Below are positions 43,065 through 52,009 of a stretch of DNA of 64,000 nucleotides, piece by piece (the stretch's first letter is position 1; the number at the start of each line of letters is the position of its first letter). The translations under genes were made by a program, and so were the position numbers. Source of the stretch: JADJRG01 sp964474905 (GTDB taxonomy: Bacteria > Myxococcota_A > Polyangia > Nannocystales > Nannocystaceae); contig CAYYUP010000001.1 of assembly GCA_964474905.1 (NCBI GenBank), positions 248,001 to 312,000 on the forward strand. Reading direction: 5' to 3'. The notes under the pieces are model-generated. The model was not told the origin of the DNA and ran no database searches. It saw nothing but the letters and a program-made list of their open reading frames with translations.

Positions 43065-43525
43065 CCGTAGTCGAGGCAGACCGGCGAGAATTGTGCGACG
43101 CCCCGGGCGGATGCCGCTCCTCTGTACGCGTGCTCTGAATTTCTGAATTCTGCACAGGGGCAGGGGAGCCCAGGCGACCTCAGGCTCGCTTAGAGCGAGG
43201 GAGTTTGGGTATCAGGACCGAGATCCGCCTCGCGTCTCGCCTCGCGCCGTTTGCCACGCCTACGTCCGCGCCGGCGCCCACGACGACGACTGCGACGGCG
43301 ACCGCCCAGGCAGCCTGTGCCCAAGAAGCTCATCGCCAGGAAACCAGCAACTCCGAGCAGGAGTCTTCGTCGCTCAGGATCTTCGTTGGCCCTCGTCATC
43401 CGCTGATCCTACCCTCTGCGCCCACGTGTGCCACTGCCATCGCCGAGAGGCTTGCAGGAGATGCCGCGGGGTGTTCGAATCCACGCAGGCTTTTCGACCG
43501 GCTCTGAAAGGGGCATCGTGCGCCC
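43065..43525. other. 461-bp hemA-hemC gap with one weak minus-strand small gene
   Basis: Apart from the 69-residue minus-strand reading frame listed separately, I see no RNA gene or clear terminator. A short inverted repeat GAATTTCTGAATTC lies near 43137-43150. The region just before hemC could hold its promoter. Confidence 0.4.
43190..43399 (-). CDS. possible small Arg-rich exported protein
   Basis: A 69-residue reading frame. Its N-terminus looks like a lipoprotein signal (RRRLLLGVAGFLAMSFLGTGC), and the rest is extremely Arg-rich (RRRSRRRGRRRGRRRGKRR). It lies opposite to hemA and hemC in the only long gap of the region. The N-terminus argues for a real gene, but the lipobox is not ideal (Gly at -3) and the low-complexity tail could be chance in this GC-rich DNA. 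Treat as tentative. Confidence 0.35.
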   Translation of the reverse strand: MTRANEDPERRRLLLGVAGFLAMSFLGTGCLGGRRRSRRRGRRRGRRRGKRREARREADLGPDTQTPSL

Positions 43526-44494
43526 ATGGAATCTCCTGATCTCCAGCGGCCCCTTAGGATCGGCACTCGCGGCTCAAAGCTCGCGCTTTGGCAGGCGGAG
43601 CACGTTCGTGATCGCCTGAGCGAGCGTTGGGGGGAGGGGCTCAGGATCGAGCTGGTGATCATCAGCACGAAGGGCGATCAGATCCAGGATCGACCGCTCT
43701 ACAAAATCGGCGGCAAGGGGCTCTTCGTCAACGCGATCGAGGAGGCAATCGCAGCCGATGCGGTCGACCTCGCGGTTCACAGCATGAAAGACCTGCCGGG
43801 CAAGTTGGCGCCCGGCATGATCCTCGCGTGCACACCTCCACGCGAGGATCCGCGGGACACTGTGCTCTTCCGTGCAGATCTGCCGGTGGCCGAACGCTCG
43901 CTGACAGCGTTGCCTGCGGGCGCTCGGATCGGTACGACCAGCCTGCGCCGTGCTGCGCTCTGCCGTCGTCTGCATCCGGGCGCCGAGATCCTGCCTCTAC
44001 GGGGCAATGTGCAGACCCGGATGGCACGTCTCGCGGCCGGTGACTTCGACGCGATCTTGCTGGCAGCGGCGGGGCTGCGTCGCTTGGACCTGCTCCGCGA
44101 AGACATGCAGCTTCTCGATCCCGAGATCTTCTGTCCGGCGGCGGGGCAGGGGATCCTCGCGCTCGAGTGCCGCAAGGACGATTCGCGCACTCGGGCGCTG
44201 CTCGAGCCCCTTGGTGATCCCGATACGGCGATCGTCGCCACTGCGGAGCGTGCTTTTTTGGCCCGTCTCGACGGCGGCTGCCAGGTACCGATGGGGGCCT
44301 ATGCCACCCTCTCCGCCGGGGAGATCGAGATCCGCGGCATGATCGGTGATCCGAGCGGTCGCCCCTTCTACTCAGGCAGCAAGAGCGGCCCTGCAAAAAG
44401 GGCTGGAGAGCTCGGCCGAGAGCTTGCGCAGACCCTGCTCAGTCTCGGCGCCGATCGTGTACTCGAGCGATTTGTGCCACATCCTGGCGCTTGA
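43526..44494 (+). CDS. hemC: porphobilinogen deaminase (hydroxymethylbilane synthase)
   Basis: Polymerises four porphobilinogens to hydroxymethylbilane. The 322-residue protein has GTRGSKLALWQ, VHSMKDLPG, GTTSLRR, and the dipyrromethane-cofactor Cys252 in DGGCQVPMGAY. Full length, start ATG at 43526. It lies 461 bp after hemA; hemA-hemC neighbourhood is common in haem synthesis loci. Confidence 0.95.
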   Translation: MESPDLQRPLRIGTRGSKLALWQAEHVRDRLSERWGEGLRIELVIISTKGDQIQDRPLYKIGGKGLFVNAIEEAIAADAVDLAVHSMKDLPGKLAPGMILACTPPREDPRDTVLFRADLPVAERSLTALPAGARIGTTSLRRAALCRRLHPGAEILPLRGNVQTRMARLAAGDFDAILLAAAGLRRLDLLREDMQLLDPEIFCPAAGQGILALECRKDDSRTRALLEPLGDPDTAIVATAERAFLARLDGGCQVPMGAYATLSAGEIEIRGMIGDPSGRPFYSGSKSGPAKRAGELGRELAQTLLSLGADRVLERFVPHPGA

Positions 44495-44499
44495 TCGGA

Positions 44500-44515
44500 T
44501 CGCCGGATTCGGCGA
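44500..44515 (+). other. small perfect hairpin just after hemC
   Basis: TCGCCG (44500-44505), GATT loop, CGGCGA (44510-44515), 6 bp after the hemC stop. No T-run follows, so termination by it alone is doubtful. Confidence 0.35.
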
Positions 44516-44638
44516 GTTGGGTCCACTGAGTAAGCTCTGAATTCGAGGGTGCAGGGCGCGGTAGATCGAAGCGTGTCGGCTCTTGCGAGTTCGCCTAGTT
44601 GTGAGTGTTGGCGGGGGGATGCGGTACCTTTGCGGACA

Positions 44639-47600
44639 ATGCGTTGCACCTTTGCCCTTCGGGTTGTTCCTCTCCTCGCGATGCTCACGGTCGGTTGCGC
44701 CAGCAAAGGCGAGAATACTGAGCCGCCGTGGCATCTCGCAGTGAAGCCGGGCATGGCCGCGGACGCAAAGGCCAAAGAGGGCAGCGAAGAGGCGGATAAA
44801 AAGACCGACAAATGGGACGTGAATGCGCCACCCGGTCACGATGGCGCGGACTTTAAAGAGGTCGCGATCGATACCGATGAGGGCACCTGGATCAGCCTCG
44901 ATGTCAGCCCGGATGGCAAGGAGGTGGTCTTTGATCTGCTCGGTGATCTTTACATCATGCCCATTGCCGGCGGCGAGGCGAAGGCGCTCACCAAGGGCAT
45001 CGCCTGGGACATGCAGCCGCGGTTTAGCCCGGACGGTGAGCACATCGCCTTCACCTCGGATCGCGGCGGTGGCGACAACATCTGGGTGATCGATCGTCGC
45101 GGTGCGAACGCAAAGGCGATCACCGACGAAACATATCGCCTGGTCAATGGGCCAGTGTGGACACCCGACGGGAATTTTATCGCCGTCCGCAAGCACTTCA
45201 CAAAGCGGCGCTCGCTCGGCAGTGGCGAGATCTGGCTCTACCACGTGAGTGGTGGCAAGGGCCTGCAGATGACCGAGAAGCCCAACGACCAAAAAGACGT
45301 CAATGAGCCGGCGTTCTCGGCGGATGGTCGCTATCTCTACTACAGCCACGACATCACGCCCGGCGAGTTTTTTGAGTACAACAAGGACCCGCACGCGGGC
45401 ATCTACGCGATTTCTCGCCTCGATCGGGAGAGCGGACGGATCGAAAAAATCACCGGTGGCGCCGGTGGTGCGGTGCGGCCGACTCCCTCGCCGGACGGTC
45501 GCAGGTTGGCCTTTGTCCGTCGCCTAGGCGGCCGCTCGGTACTGGTGATCCGCGATCTCGACTCAGGGATCGAGCGGCCGATCTACGAGGGTCTCGATCG
45601 CGATATGCAGGAGGCCTGGGCGATCCACGGGGTCTACCCGACGATCGCCTGGACCCCCGACAACGCGTCGATCATCGCCTGGGCGCAGGGCAAGATCTGG
45701 CGGATCGACGCGAGCAACGGGGCCGCGGCCGTGATCCCATTTAGGGTCAAGGGCACACGCAGGGTTGCTGCGGCGTTGCGGAGGCCAGTCGAGGTAGACC
45801 CCGCACAGCTCGACGTGAAGGCACTGCGTTGGGTCCAGGTCGCCCCAGATGGGCACTCTGTCGTTTACCAGGCGCTCGGGCATATCTACATTCGGACCTT
45901 GCCCGAGGGACAGCCAAAGCGTCTGACCCAGGACGATGACGTCGTCGAGCTTTTTCCGGCGTTCTCTCGCGATGGCAAGTCGATCGTCTACACCACATGG
46001 AACGACTCGAGTTTCGGCAGCGTGCGCGTCATCCGGGCCCGAGGTGGCAAGTCCAAGGTCTTGACAACCGAGCCTGGACATTACGTCGAGCCGCGTTTTA
46101 GCCCGGACGGGGCGACGATCATCTACCGCAAAGTCCGTGGCGGCTGGAGCCGTTCACCCGCCTGGTCGAACGATCCGGGCATCTACGCCTTGCCGACAAA
46201 GAGCATGGGCAGAGGTCGGCGTGCAGAGGTCGCGGAGCCGCTGCTGATCACCCGGGAGGGGCATGGAGCCCACTTCGGTGCCTCCTCCGAGCGCGTCTTT
46301 TTCAGTACTCGCGGATCTGGCGAGGACAAGGGCAAGGTTGTCCTGAGATCGATCGAAGTCGATGGCAGCGACCCCTTTACGCATGTCAAGACCGAGCGGG
46401 CCACCGACTTCGCGGTCTCGCCGGATGGCCATTGGATCGCCTGGAATGAAGGCTTTCACGCCTTTATCGCGCCTTTTCCGGCGACCGGGAGGACAACCGA
46501 ACTCGGTCCCAAAGCCGAGGGGCAACCGATCGCTCAGGTGACCCAAGATGCAGGTGACTTTATCCACTGGGGTGGCGACTCGGGACGTCTTTACTGGTCG
46601 CTTGGGCCCGAACTCTACAGCCGTGAGCTTCGCGATGCGTTTTCGTTTATCGAGGGGGCGCCGGCGGAGCTGCCGGAGCCAGCGAGCGCGGGTCTGCCGA
46701 TTGGGCTGACGATCGACGCTTGGCGCCCCTCTGGGATCAAGGCGATCGTCGGTGCCAAGCTGGTGACGATGCGCGGTGACGAGGTCATCGCCGACGGCGT
46801 GGTGATCATCGACGGCAACCGGATCACCGCGGTAGGTCCGCGGGCGGAGGTTCCGGTACCGAGCGGAGCACAGGTGATCGATGCCACAGGCATGACTGTG
46901 ATGCCCGGCATCGTCGATGTGCACGCCCACGGATCGCAGGGTGAGAACGGCATCATCCCCCAGCAAAACTGGCTCCACCTGGCGACGCTGGCCTTCGGCG
47001 TTACGACCATTCACGACCCGTCCAACGATACACACACGATTTTCGCGGCGAGCGAGCTGGCCCGTGCCGGTTTACTGACGGCGCCGCGGATTTTCTCGAC
47101 CGGCACGATTCTCTACGGGGCGAAGGCCTCGTTTACCGCGGATATCAACTCGCTGGAGGACGCGCGTCGTCATCTCAGGCGCCTGCGGGCGATCGGTGCG
47201 TTCTCGGTTAAGAGCTACAACCAACCGAGGCGAGAGCAACGACAGCAGGTCGTGGCTGCTGCCCGCGAACTCGGCATGATGGTCGTGCCCGAGGGCGGCT
47301 CGCTCTTTCACCACAACATGTCGATGGTCGTCGATGGTCACACCGGTATCGAACATGCGATCCCTGTGGCCCAGGCGTACGCTGATGTCGAGCAGCTGTG
47401 GGGGGCGACCGAGGTCGGGTATACGCCGACCTTGGGCGTCGCCTACGGTGGTCTCTCCGGTGAGGTGTATTGGTACGCGCACACCGAGGTATGGAAGAAT
47501 CAGCGCCTGCGAACGTTTGTGCCTCGCCATCGAATCGACGCTCGGGCGCGGCGGCGAACGATGGCTGCCGATGACGACTGGAACCACATCCGGGCGGCGG

Positions 47601-48022
47601 CGCTCGCCAAAAAACTACTCGATGCGGGCGTTCGGGTGCAGCTCGGGGCTCACGGTCAACGAGAGGGGCTCGCGGCCCATTGGGAGCTGTGGATGCTTGT
47701 CCAGGGCGGTATGAGCCCACACGAGGCGCTCCGGGCCGGCACTCTGCACGGCGCGGCGTACCTCGGCCTCGACCGCGATCTCGGATCGATCGAGGTCGGC
47801 AAGCTCGCGGATCTGGCGATCATCGCTGGTGATCCGCTCGTCGACATTCGCCAGAGCGAGCACGTTCGTTACACGATGGTCGGCGGTCGTCTTTACGACG
47901 CTGCGACGATGGACGATGTAGGCGGAGCCAAGCGTGCGCCGCCCTTTTGGGAGGGCAGCGAGGCCCTACCAAACGGTGCGATCCCAGAGTACGCGAGCTG
48001 TCACGCTGAGGGTGCGCCCTAG
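44639..48022 (+). CDS. exported beta-propeller / amidohydrolase fusion
   Basis: A 1127-residue exported protein with signal and lipobox-like LTVGCAS. Residues about 70-690 carry WD40-like/TolB-type propeller repeats (many SPDG and SxDGxxI/V elements); residues about 740-1095 are an amidohydrolase of the imidazolonepropionase-like group, with the metal-binding HxH in VDVHAHG (about 760-762) and GAHGQREGLAAHWELW near the C-terminus. The same two-domain order occurs in a known family of secreted peptidase/hydrolase-like proteins. The substrate is unknown. Its stop overlaps the next convergent gene by 4 bp. Confidence 0.88.
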   Translation: MRCTFALRVVPLLAMLTVGCASKGENTEPPWHLAVKPGMAADAKAKEGSEEADKKTDKWDVNAPPGHDGADFKEVAIDTDEGTWISLDVSPDGKEVVFDLLGDLYIMPIAGGEAKALTKGIAWDMQPRFSPDGEHIAFTSDRGGGDNIWVIDRRGANAKAITDETYRLVNGPVWTPDGNFIAVRKHFTKRRSLGSGEIWLYHVSGGKGLQMTEKPNDQKDVNEPAFSADGRYLYYSHDITPGEFFEYNKDPHAGIYAISRLDRESGRIEKITGGAGGAVRPTPSPDGRRLAFVRRLGGRSVLVIRDLDSGIERPIYEGLDRDMQEAWAIHGVYPTIAWTPDNASIIAWAQGKIWRIDASNGAAAVIPFRVKGTRRVAAALRRPVEVDPAQLDVKALRWVQVAPDGHSVVYQALGHIYIRTLPEGQPKRLTQDDDVVELFPAFSRDGKSIVYTTWNDSSFGSVRVIRARGGKSKVLTTEPGHYVEPRFSPDGATIIYRKVRGGWSRSPAWSNDPGIYALPTKSMGRGRRAEVAEPLLITREGHGAHFGASSERVFFSTRGSGEDKGKVVLRSIEVDGSDPFTHVKTERATDFAVSPDGHWIAWNEGFHAFIAPFPATGRTTELGPKAEGQPIAQVTQDAGDFIHWGGDSGRLYWSLGPELYSRELRDAFSFIEGAPAELPEPASAGLPIGLTIDAWRPSGIKAIVGAKLVTMRGDEVIADGVVIIDGNRITAVGPRAEVPVPSGAQVIDATGMTVMPGIVDVHAHGSQGENGIIPQQNWLHLATLAFGVTTIHDPSNDTHTIFAASELARAGLLTAPRIFSTGTILYGAKASFTADINSLEDARRHLRRLRAIGAFSVKSYNQPRREQRQQVVAAARELGMMVVPEGGSLFHHNMSMVVDGHTGIEHAIPVAQAYADVEQLWGATEVGYTPTLGVAYGGLSGEVYWYAHTEVWKNQRLRTFVPRHRIDARARRRTMAADDDWNHIRAAALAKKLLDAGVRVQLGAHGQREGLAAHWELWMLVQGGMSPHEALRAGTLHGAAYLGLDRDLGSIEVGKLADLAIIAGDPLVDIRQSEHVRYTMVGGRLYDAATMDDVGGAKRAPPFWEGSEALPNGAIPEYASCHAEGAP

Positions 48023-48639
48023 CCGAACCAAAAGTGCACACCGGTGATCAGGGCTGCGCGCGGCGTGCCGTCCTTGAACCAGCGCATGTCCAGGTCTGCG
48101 CCGACGCCCATGTTGATCTTCTTCTTGAGATGCCAGTCGTAGCCTATGCCGATGAGGCCGCCGTAACCCGGGCGTGAGGTGGTATCGGTGCGCAGGTTGG
48201 GCACCGCTGAGGTGACGCCAACGCCCCCGCGCACGAAGAGCCGCTTCCAGGTGTAGACCGTGCCGAGCATGTCAATGCCAGCGCCGGAGGCCGCCGGGCG
48301 ATCGAGGTAGATATCGACGTGGGGGTGCGCCGCGAGGATAAATCGCGAACTCAGGCGACCGCCGATGGCGACTGAGAGGCGCATCTCGGGGATGACTCCG
48401 TCGCGAAAAAAGCCGATCGCCGGGCGCCAGGCGACCTCGACGTATCCGCCGGTCTCGAGCGGTCCGGGCTTTCGTTGACGCCGCGGAGAGTCGCTCGCGA
48501 GCTGCACATCACCGGCGAACTGGGCCTCGCTTGCGGCAGCCTCCGGGGCGAAGAACGTGCTGCCTGCGAGGAGTGCGATGACGATCGCGCTGAGGGGGAG
48601 TGGCCGAGCCGGAAGGGGGGAAGAGTTTAGGAACGACAT
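48019..48639 (-). CDS. outer-membrane beta-barrel-like protein
   Basis: A 206-residue protein with a signal peptide (IVIALLAGSTFFAPEAAASE), then alternating hydrophobic/polar strands (GGYVEVAWRPAIGFF, MRLSVAIGGRLSSRFILAA, KRLFVRGGVGVTS and similar) and a C-terminal GVHFWFG that resembles the terminal strand of small beta-barrels. The ATG at 48639 is used. No named family is recognised. It is the last gene after the kinase/FIST group (145-bp gap) and converges on the amidohydrolase gene with a 4-bp overlap. Confidence 0.75.
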   Translation of the reverse strand: MSFLNSSPLPARPLPLSAIVIALLAGSTFFAPEAAASEAQFAGDVQLASDSPRRQRKPGPLETGGYVEVAWRPAIGFFRDGVIPEMRLSVAIGGRLSSRFILAAHPHVDIYLDRPAASGAGIDMLGTVYTWKRLFVRGGVGVTSAVPNLRTDTTSRPGYGGLIGIGYDWHLKKKINMGVGADLDMRWFKDGTPRAALITGVHFWFG

Positions 48640-48784
48640 GGTGGGACATCCAGGAGGTGGCTCTCTTTGCCGCATCTCGGGTGTCAAACGCCGGCGGTGG
48701 GGCGTCGCTTTCACCGCTACTGCCCTGTTTATGCAGTGAGATCGGGGCGAACTCCGCCCTGTAAGCGTCCGCCGTTGGGGGGCG

Positions 48785-50590
48785 TTAGGAGTGGGCGGGC
48801 GAGCCCTGCAGCAGGGCGTCCGTGAGCGGCGCGGAGGGCAGACGCACGGTGAAGATCGTGCCCTTACCCGGCTCGCTCTCGACCTCAAGAGTGCCGCCCA
48901 TCATCTCGGTGAAGTGACGGCTGATCGTCAGCCCGAGCCCGGTTCCTGCGTAGCGCCGGGTCGGCGCTGCATCGGCCTGGATGAAGGGTTCGAAGATCGA
49001 CGCCACCTGCTCAGGTGTCATGCCGATGCCCGTATCGCGGACGCTGAAGGTCAACACATCGTTGCCCCTCGCGTCGATCTCGGCGCCCACGCGGAGCTCA
49101 ACATCGCCGTGCAGAGTGAACTTGCATGCATTGCTGAGCAGGTTTGTCAGGACTTGGCGGAGTTTGGTTCGGTCTGCGTGGAGCGTCGGCAGATTGCTCT
49201 GAGTCGTGCAGCGGATGGTGTTGTTGTTGGCGTCCGCGACGGGCTCGACCGAGGTGAGTGCGTCACTGCAAACGTCGGCGATCGAAACATTTTCGAGGAA
49301 AAATTCGAGCTTGCCCGCCTCTATTTTGCTGAGGTCGAGCACGTTGCCGATGAGCTCGAGGAGAAGGCGCGAGGAGGTGTGGATCCGTTGCAGGTCGACG
49401 CTGGTCGTCGGGTCATCGCGATCACTGGCCTCTTCGAGAAGGAGCTCGCAGTAGCCGATGATCGCGTTTAGCGGAGTTCGCAATTCGTGGCTCATATTGG
49501 CCAAGAACATGCTCTTGGCCTGGCTGTTGGCCTCAGCGGCGTCCCTGGCGAGTTCGAGTGCGGCTTGGATCTCTTGGCGTTTGCGGAGATCCGTGAAGAC
49601 GTGGATGGCACCGTCGCTGGAGGCGGAGCGCCGTGGCGCGGTCGAGAGCATCACCAGCACAGTGCTGCCGTCCGAGCAGCGGAGGAGGCGCTCGTGGGTG
49701 CAGCCCTCACGGCAGTCGAGTGGATTCTCGGGTTGGCTGTCGGTGTCGAGTAGGAGGTCCGAGAGCACGCGGCCGATCAAGGCATCCGCGGACCACCCCG
49801 AGAGTTCGATGAAGGCCGGATTGACCAGCGTGATCTGGCCCTGTGTATCAGTTGTATCGGTGGTGACGAGCCCCTGAGCCATGCTCATTGTCAGCTGCAG
49901 CGCGAAGTCTCGCTCGTGACGCAGCGCCTCGGTTCGGGCGACGACCTTGGCCTCTAGCTCGGTCGCGTGCTCGGCGTTTTGCACCGCCTGGCTTGCGAGA
50001 CCGACGTAGCGATTGGCGAGCGTGGAGTGCTCAGCGGTGAAGAACCCGCGCTCTGCGTGCAGACAGATGAGCATCGCTGGCGAGCGCGGTGAGACGAGTG
50101 GCACGTGCAGGGCGGCGCTAAAACGGCTGCGCAGCTCTGGGGCGACGCCCTGCCAATCGGATTTACTGCTGATGTCAAAGAGCGCGAGCGTCTTGCCGGA
50201 GAGTACCCGTCGCGTAAAAGAACCGCCGAGCCAACGGACGTGCTCGAAGTCCGCATGGGTTGACGCGACAACCTTAGGTTCACCGTCGCTGCCAAAGACC
50301 AGGATAAACGCTTCGTCAAAGCGGAGCACTTCACGGAGTACGGCGAGCATGCCGGCGAAGAGCTCATCGACCTGATGCGCCTCGCTGATGATCTTGAGGC
50401 CGGTGAAGAGCTGCTCGGATTGTGTTGCGACGATCCGGTGGTGCTCTTGCGCGACCTTGAGGTCGATGCGCAGATCATTGATCTCTTCTTCGGCGGTGAT
50501 CCTGGAGCGTTCGGAGCGTGCGAGTTGTGCCTCGAGTTCGTGGATTCGAGCCATCGGATCAAGTGGACAACTGGGGGCGCGATTGGCCAT
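48785..50590 (-). CDS. hybrid-less sensor histidine kinase: coiled coil, GAF, PAS, HisKA, HATPase
   Basis: A 601-residue cytoplasmic sensor kinase with no transmembrane segment. Order: N-terminal coiled coil (about 15-60), GAF (about 60-210), PAS (about 225-345), HisKA with phospho-acceptor His368 in SHELRTP, and HATPase (about 425-590) with NLLSNACKF, DTGIGM and GTGLGL. There is no receiver domain and no response regulator gene nearby, so it is an orphan. It is a close paralogue of the kinase at 52010-53413, which lacks the PAS domain. Its ATG overlaps the stop of the FIST gene by one base (TGATG), so the pair is translationally coupled. Confidence 0.93.
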   Translation of the reverse strand: MANRAPSCPLDPMARIHELEAQLARSERSRITAEEEINDLRIDLKVAQEHHRIVATQSEQLFTGLKIISEAHQVDELFAGMLAVLREVLRFDEAFILVFGSDGEPKVVASTHADFEHVRWLGGSFTRRVLSGKTLALFDISSKSDWQGVAPELRSRFSAALHVPLVSPRSPAMLICLHAERGFFTAEHSTLANRYVGLASQAVQNAEHATELEAKVVARTEALRHERDFALQLTMSMAQGLVTTDTTDTQGQITLVNPAFIELSGWSADALIGRVLSDLLLDTDSQPENPLDCREGCTHERLLRCSDGSTVLVMLSTAPRRSASSDGAIHVFTDLRKRQEIQAALELARDAAEANSQAKSMFLANMSHELRTPLNAIIGYCELLLEEASDRDDPTTSVDLQRIHTSSRLLLELIGNVLDLSKIEAGKLEFFLENVSIADVCSDALTSVEPVADANNNTIRCTTQSNLPTLHADRTKLRQVLTNLLSNACKFTLHGDVELRVGAEIDARGNDVLTFSVRDTGIGMTPEQVASIFEPFIQADAAPTRRYAGTGLGLTISRHFTEMMGGTLEVESEPGKGTIFTVRLPSAPLTDALLQGSPAHS

Positions 50591-51804
50591 CAGACCGCTG
50601 TGCCACCCCGCTCAAAGACGACGACAGAGATCATCAGGTTGCCGTGGTAGCTCTCGTGGTTGGCGAAGCAGCCCTGTTCGCCGAACGTGAAGGTGCCGAG
50701 GAAGGGACGCCCTCCGAGTTCGGTAGAGATGCCTGCGGCGACCTCTGGGATCTCGTCTTGGACCGCGAGCATGCAGCCGGCGCAATAGACGACGAGCGCC
50801 CCGGCGAGGGCGTCGGTAGTCAGGTTGGCGGAGTTCATCGCCGCCTTGGCGACTCGACCTGCCCGAGTGAGCAGGTGCTCTTTGGTGCCGACCATCTGCA
50901 CCATGCGGTCGCCGACGCTGACCTCGGTGAAGAGGGTGAGGCCGCCCTCTGGGGTGACGGAGTCGGGGTGCGAGAGGCGGTGGTAGGGCATGCCCCAGTG
51001 CTCGCCGGAGACCCGCCCGAGCGGGTGGAGAGAGGTCGTGCTGAGCACATTACCGCCGTCTAGGTGATCTTCGATGACGCCGTCGGTCCACTCGTTATAG
51101 ACCTCCGCTGCGGGCCGACCGTCGATCTCGTGGAGGGTGCGCCCCTGGGCCTTCGTGACGACGCCGCTGTGCTCGGTCGCCGAGTAGCCGCTGTGAAACG
51201 CGAAGCGGAGCGGTGTTGAGGGGTACATCACAGTGACGACGACGACGCCGCTGTGAACCTGGCCGTTGGCGATCTCGAACCACCCGCCGGTGACATCGTT
51301 ATCCGCTGCCGAGCCGCCCGCGATCGGTACACGAACACCGAGGATCTCCTTAAAGCCCTTGAGAACGGCCTCTTCGCTGCCGGGTTCGCTGGCGATCCAG
51401 ACGAGCTCTGGGGGTTCTCCTTCTCGATCTGCTGCGGCGATCGCAGCGAGCAGGGCCTCGCGTCCCGCTGCTTGAGGATCGTCACCGAGAGGGCGGACTG
51501 CGACTCCGTAGTCGCCGTCCGGATCGCGAAGGCCGAAGAGACCGAGGCCGACACCGTCGGATCCCGAAAAGCCCGCATCATTCATCACACCGAGGCAAGT
51601 CGTTGCACCATGAGTGGGTATGCCAGGGGCGATTTCGCGGAGGCCGGAGGCGATGGCTTCTAGATCATGCCCGACGGTGGGGTAGACGATGAGGAGGCTG
51701 GGGTCGCCGCCAAGCGCCTCGCGGACGTCGGTGAAGCATTTGCGAATCGCGGCCGCCGAGTCCGATTCAGTCGTCGCTTGCGTAGCTATCGTGAGAATTC
51801 CCAT
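50590..51804 (-). CDS. FIST-domain sensor protein (FIST_N + FIST_C)
   Basis: A 404-residue protein with the FIST fold: N-terminal part with PTHGATTCLGVMNDAGF, VPIAGGSAADND and GVVVVTVMYPS; C-terminal part with EVYNEWTDG, GWGMP-like region and VVYCAGCMLAV, GTFTFGEQG. FIST domains are found in signal-transduction proteins and are thought to bind small ligands such as amino acids. There is no signal peptide or membrane segment. The ATG at 51804 is used. It lies between two paralogous orphan histidine kinases on the same strand, strongly suggesting it supplies or modulates their input. Confidence 0.88.
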   Translation of the reverse strand: MGILTIATQATTESDSAAAIRKCFTDVREALGGDPSLLIVYPTVGHDLEAIASGLREIAPGIPTHGATTCLGVMNDAGFSGSDGVGLGLFGLRDPDGDYGVAVRPLGDDPQAAGREALLAAIAAADREGEPPELVWIASEPGSEEAVLKGFKEILGVRVPIAGGSAADNDVTGGWFEIANGQVHSGVVVVTVMYPSTPLRFAFHSGYSATEHSGVVTKAQGRTLHEIDGRPAAEVYNEWTDGVIEDHLDGGNVLSTTSLHPLGRVSGEHWGMPYHRLSHPDSVTPEGGLTLFTEVSVGDRMVQMVGTKEHLLTRAGRVAKAAMNSANLTTDALAGALVVYCAGCMLAVQDEIPEVAAGISTELGGRPFLGTFTFGEQGCFANHESYHGNLMISVVVFERGGTAV

Positions 51805-52009
51805 CGTTGTTTCGATGATGGAGGTTGATCCGCAGACCGGCAAGGCGGGGGGACCCTGAGTCGCACGCAAATTATGCGTGCAATCGCCTTGCGCCCGAGC
51901 GAGAGAGATCGCTAACCTACTAGGATTTCCTGCTCCATGACGGCGGTAGAGCCGCCATGCATGCGTGGGGCCGCAGCGTCGCCGAATTAGAGCACGGCCT
52001 GGGGGGCGA

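Noticed and set aside
48640..48784. Possible small RNA or terminator between the barrel gene and kinase
   Set aside because: Only short imperfect hairpins without a T-run; no supported feature.
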